In this document: piece after piece, positions 6,921-9,106 of the stretch | Layout of the letters: each line of letters begins with the position of its first letter | Numbering within the stretch: the first letter of the stretch is position 1 | NCBI GenBank assembly: GCA_945834545.1 | Contig: CAMAHO010000083.1 | Span: forward strand, 1-9,106 | DNA: 9,106 bases | Direction: 5' to 3' | Source of the DNA: an uncultured Lachnospiraceae bacterium | Lineage (GTDB): Bacteria > Bacillota > Clostridia > Lachnospirales > Lachnospiraceae | Translations under genes and position numbers: made by a program | Notes under the pieces: model-generated | What the model was told of the DNA's origin: nothing | Database searches by the model: none | The model's input: only the letters and a program-made list of their open reading frames with translations

Positions 6921-7994
6921 TTAATCGCCAAAGCAGATTCCTAACAGCTTTGCCTCTTTCACAATAGAGGCATCCGGTGAAACCATTTTTAACTTCCCGG
7001 CTACATCCTCCAAAGGAACCTTTACGATTTCTCTGTTTTTGTAGCCCACCATAAAGCCATACTGACCATCCAAAATCAGTTTTCCTGCTTCCGCTCCTAA
7101 ACGGCTTGCAAATACTCTGTCGTAAGGGCAAGGGCTTCCGCCTCTCTGGGTATGTCCGGGCACGGTCACTCTAACCTCCCTGCCTGTCTTTTGTAAGATT
7201 CTGTCAGCTATCTCGTAAGATACAGAAGGATATTTCTTGCTGGCCAGTTTCTTCTTGTAATCCTTTTTAGACAGAGCTGCATCCTCCTTGGAGATAGCAC
7301 CCTCTGCTACCGCTACGATAGTGAAACGGCTGCCGTTCTTTTCTCTTTCCTCTATCTTCTCAATCACCTTATCGATATCATAAGGAATCTCAGGAATCAG
7401 GATGATGTCTGCACCTCCTGCCATACCGGCATTCAGGGTTAACCAGCCAACCTTATGTCCCATAACTTCCACAATAAAGACTCTGCCGTGAGAAGCAGCC
7501 GTGGTATGGATACAGTCAATCGCGTCCGTCGCCACATTCACCGCACTCTGGAAACCGAAGGTCATATCTGTTCCCCACAAATCATTGTCAATGGTCTTAG
7601 GAAGCGTGACTACATTTAAGCCTTCCTGACGCAGTAAATTTGCTGTCTTGTGAGTTCCGTTTCCACCCAGGATAACCAGGCAATCCAGCTGAAGCTTATG
7701 GTAGTTTTGTTTCATAGCTTCCACCTTGTCCAACCCATTTTCATCCGGGTCCTGAATGGTTTTAAAAGGGGTTCGGGAGCTTCCCAAAATGGTGCCGCCC
7801 TTGGTTAAGATTCCAGAAAAGTCATTGCCTGTAAGCATACGGAAATTTCCGTAAATCAAACCCTTATACCCATCTAAGAAACCATAAATCTCCACCTTTT
7901 GTTTATCATTCACTAAGGTTTTTACCACTCCGCGCATCGCCGCATTTAATGCCTGGCAATCTCCGCCGCTTGTCAGCATACCGATTCTCTTCAT
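6921..7994 (-). CDS. pfkA: 6-phosphofructokinase, mixed-substrate (PFK_mixed-like) type
   Basis: The 357-residue enzyme phosphorylates fructose 6-phosphate at C1, the committing step of glycolysis. Visible are the N-terminal MLTSGGDCQALNAAMRG (6-22), GSSRTP (71-76), the nucleotide/metal loop GGNGT (110-114), the catalytic PKTIDND (132-138, Asp136 as base), VEVMGH (175-180), AVAEG with Glu231, and GHTQRGGSP (280-288). Gly113 at the position of E. coli Gly104 favours ATP, because pyrophosphate-dependent enzymes have Asp there. Lys133 in place of E. coli Gly124 is the residue usual in pyrophosphate and group III enzymes. Asn112 replaces the metal-binding Asp103, and His180 replaces Arg171. ATP use is therefore likely but not certain, and classical allosteric control may be absent (Lys25 replaces Arg25). 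The ATG at 7994 has GGAGG four bases upstream. It is the first gene of the leftward run and has its own strong promoter. Confidence 0.92.
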   Translation of the reverse strand: MKRIGMLTSGGDCQALNAAMRGVVKTLVNDKQKVEIYGFLDGYKGLIYGNFRMLTGNDFSGILTKGGTILGSSRTPFKTIQDPDENGLDKVEAMKQNYHKLQLDCLVILGGNGTHKTANLLRQEGLNVVTLPKTIDNDLWGTDMTFGFQSAVNVATDAIDCIHTTAASHGRVFIVEVMGHKVGWLTLNAGMAGGADIILIPEIPYDIDKVIEKIEEREKNGSRFTIVAVAEGAISKEDAALSKKDYKKKLASKKYPSVSYEIADRILQKTGREVRVTVPGHTQRGGSPCPYDRVFASRLGAEAGKLILDGQYGFMVGYKNREIVKVPLEDVAGKLKMVSPDASIVKEAKLLGICFGD

Positions 7995-8084
7995 CTTTCC
8001 TCCAATCTGTTACCCCAACCGGGAAACCTTGCTTGTGATTGTTTTTCTCTTTTTTAGGCCGAACAGACTAAAACAGATAAAGAT

Positions 8085-8114
8085 ATTATACCCCAAAAAT
8101 CCTGTTTTTGTAAA
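8085..8114 (-). promoter_or_regulatory. Predicted pfkA promoter
   Basis: The minus strand has TTTACA (8109-8114, 5 of 6), an 18-nt spacer and a perfect TATAAT (8085-8090). Transcription should start near 8078, giving a leader of about 84 nt before pfkA. The leader shows no recognisable riboswitch or attenuator. This is the strongest visible promoter for the whole leftward gene run. Confidence 0.7.
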
Positions 8115-8126
8115 CCTAATTTCGCC

Positions 8127-8155
8127 TTGAAAATCCCGTGAAAAAGGGGTAGAAT
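8127..8155 (+). promoter_or_regulatory. Predicted azlCD promoter
   Basis: TTGAAA (8127-8132, 5 of 6) is separated by 17 nt from TAGAAT (8150-8155, 5 of 6). Transcription would begin near 8162, leaving a leader of about 35 nt before the azlC ATG. This is too short for a T-box or other large leader element. The -35 lies 13 bases from the -35 of the divergent pfkA promoter, so a protein bound between them could affect both. Confidence 0.65.
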
Positions 8156-8184
8156 AGGTCGTTGTGTTAACCAATTGGAGAGAT

Positions 8185-8190
8185 AGAGGA
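8185..8190 (+). promoter_or_regulatory. Ribosome binding site deciding the azlC start
   Basis: AGAGGA lies six bases before ATG 8197. The alternative GTG at 8164 falls almost at the predicted transcription start and has no Shine-Dalgarno, so the ATG is preferred. Confidence 0.7.
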
Positions 8191-8196
8191 ATACAA

Positions 8197-8916
8197 ATGA
8201 AAAAAAAGGATTTTATACAAGGAGCAAAGGATGGCTTGCCCATTATGCTGGGCTATCTGGCTGTCAGCTTTAGCCTTGGTATTATGGTAGTATCAGGTGG
8301 CTTAAGCGTTTTTCAGGGAGCTCTGATGAGTCTTACCAATGTGACCAGCGCCGGAGAATTTGCCGGTTTGCAGATCATACTGGCTTCAGGGACTTTAGTG
8401 GAAATGATTTTAACCCAGGTAATCATAAATCTGCGTTATGCTCTGATGAGCTTATCTTTGAGCCAGAAGATTGATTCTGGTGTAACCCTTTGGCAACGCC
8501 TGGTGATTGCCTTTGCAAATACAGATGAAATTTTCGCTGTGGCTATGAACCATGCCAAGTCCCTGACCTTTCCTTATATGGTGGGTCTGGAGCTTTTTCC
8601 CGTCCTGGGCTGGACAGCCGGCACTGCCCTGGGCAGCATTGCCTATCATCTCATGCCCGAATCCGTCACCACTGCTATGAATGTTATGCTCTATGGCATG
8701 TTTATCGCCGTGGTGTTGCCCGTTGCAAAGGCAAAAAAATCTGTTCTCATGGTCGCCTGTCTGTCCATTGCACTTAGCTGCCTGTTTACCTATGTGCCGT
8801 TCTTGTCCTTTGTACCTGCCGGCATAGTCATTATTCTCTGTACCGTAATTGCAGCGGCTGTAGGCTCTCTTCTCTTTCCTATCAGCACAGAGGAAGAAAC
8901 GGAGGCTGAAGTATGA
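8197..8916 (+). CDS. azlC: AzlC family branched-chain amino acid exporter, large subunit
   Basis: The 239-residue polytopic membrane protein is the large subunit of the AzlCD/BrnFE-type exporter, known in B. subtilis and Corynebacterium for export of branched-chain amino acids and analogues such as azaleucine. The N-terminus KDFIQGAKDGLPIMLGYLAVSFSLGI and the NLRYALMSLSLS motif (78-89) are characteristic. The conserved TDEIFA follows at 109-114. Hydrophobic segments are seen at about 12-34, 56-78, 127-150, 160-177, 181-198 and 205-227, and the tail is acidic (STEEETEAEV). The stop overlaps the azlD start by four bases (ATGA), which implies translational coupling. It is divergent from pfkA with its own promoter. 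No transcriptional regulator such as an Lrp-type AzlB is visible in the window. The substrate range is inferred from the family. Confidence 0.9.
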   Translation: MKKKDFIQGAKDGLPIMLGYLAVSFSLGIMVVSGGLSVFQGALMSLTNVTSAGEFAGLQIILASGTLVEMILTQVIINLRYALMSLSLSQKIDSGVTLWQRLVIAFANTDEIFAVAMNHAKSLTFPYMVGLELFPVLGWTAGTALGSIAYHLMPESVTTAMNVMLYGMFIAVVLPVAKAKKSVLMVACLSIALSCLFTYVPFLSFVPAGIVIILCTVIAAAVGSLLFPISTEEETEAEV

Positions 8917-9106
8917 TTTACCTATATATCGCAGTGATGGCGCTGGTTACCTATCTGATTCGTATGCTGCCACTGACCATTTTTCAGAAAAAAATAAAGA
9001 ATCGCTTCCTGCGATCCTTCCTTTACTATGTTCCCTATTCCTGCCTTATGGCAATGACTTTTCCGGCGGTTTTATATGCTACCAACAATATGATCAGCGC
9101 AATCTG
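8913..9106 (+). CDS. azlD: AzlD family branched-chain amino acid exporter, small subunit (partial)
   Basis: The gene begins at 8913 inside the azlC stop and runs off the window after 64 complete codons. AzlD proteins are usually about 100-110 residues, so roughly the first 60 percent is present. The visible protein opens with a membrane segment MIYLYIAVMALVTYLIRMLP, in which the TYLIRMLP motif is typical of the AzlD/BrnE family, followed by a basic loop (FQKKIKNRFLRSFLYYVPYS) and a second membrane segment from about 43. GGAGG at 8901-8905 is the ribosome site, seven bases upstream. It should pair with AzlC as the small membrane partner of the exporter. Assignment rests on both motif and context. 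Confidence 0.88.
   Translation, partial: MIYLYIAVMALVTYLIRMLPLTIFQKKIKNRFLRSFLYYVPYSCLMAMTFPAVLYATNNMISAI

Noticed and set aside
8164..8196. GTG start for azlC at 8164
   Set aside because: It would lie almost on the predicted transcription start with no ribosome site. ATG 8197 has AGAGGA six bases upstream and gives the usual AzlC N-terminus.
8156..8196. T-box or amino acid riboswitch controlling azlCD
   Set aside because: The predicted leader is only about 35 nt, too short for such elements, and no T-box-like motif was seen.
8010..8243. Open frame of 77 codons on the minus strand spanning the pfkA-azlC gap
   Set aside because: It covers both promoters and the start of azlC, has no good ribosome site, and has no recognisable protein features.

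Overview
The window looks like a chromosomal housekeeping segment of a low-to-moderate GC Gram-positive anaerobe of the class Clostridia, most likely the family Lachnospiraceae. This is inferred from the Firmicutes order dnaX-ybaB-recR, strong GGAGG-type ribosome binding sites, a Clostridia-style 6-phosphofructokinase, and a membrane-anchored propeller-like protein of the DUF5711 type next to cvpA. I see no mobile element, CRISPR array, tRNA, rRNA or toxin/defence module.

Layout: eight genes lie on the minus strand and read right to left. They are pfkA (7994-6921), dnaX (6889-5327), ybaB/ebfC (5228-4884), recR (4884-4288), galM (4272-3229), an anchored LysM protein (3143-1938), a DUF5711-like protein (1891-689) and cvpA (663-136). 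Two genes on the plus strand diverge from pfkA: azlC (8197-8916) and azlD (from 8913, cut by the window end). The 7995-8196 gap carries a good sigma-A-type promoter in each direction. The far left (1-135) has no gene but carries two promoter-like elements reading leftward out of the window.

How the genes fit together: pfkA is glycolytic. dnaX, ybaB and recR form the usual replication/recombination group (clamp loader, nucleoid-associated protein, RecFOR-pathway protein), with ybaB and recR overlapping by one base. galM (sugar anomer interconversion) follows closely. The next three genes encode membrane or envelope-associated proteins of poorly known role. The azlCD pair encodes a predicted branched-chain amino acid exporter.

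The most unusual feature is non-coding. A perfect 10-bp inverted repeat at 3151-3183, between galM and the LysM gene, contains the Shine-Dalgarno sequence of the LysM gene in its 3' arm. It is flanked by an A-tract and a T-tract, so it resembles an intrinsic terminator placed directly against a start codon. The phosphofructokinase also departs from the classical ATP enzyme at three active-site positions. Otherwise this is an ordinary region, and I see no convincing undescribed multi-gene system.
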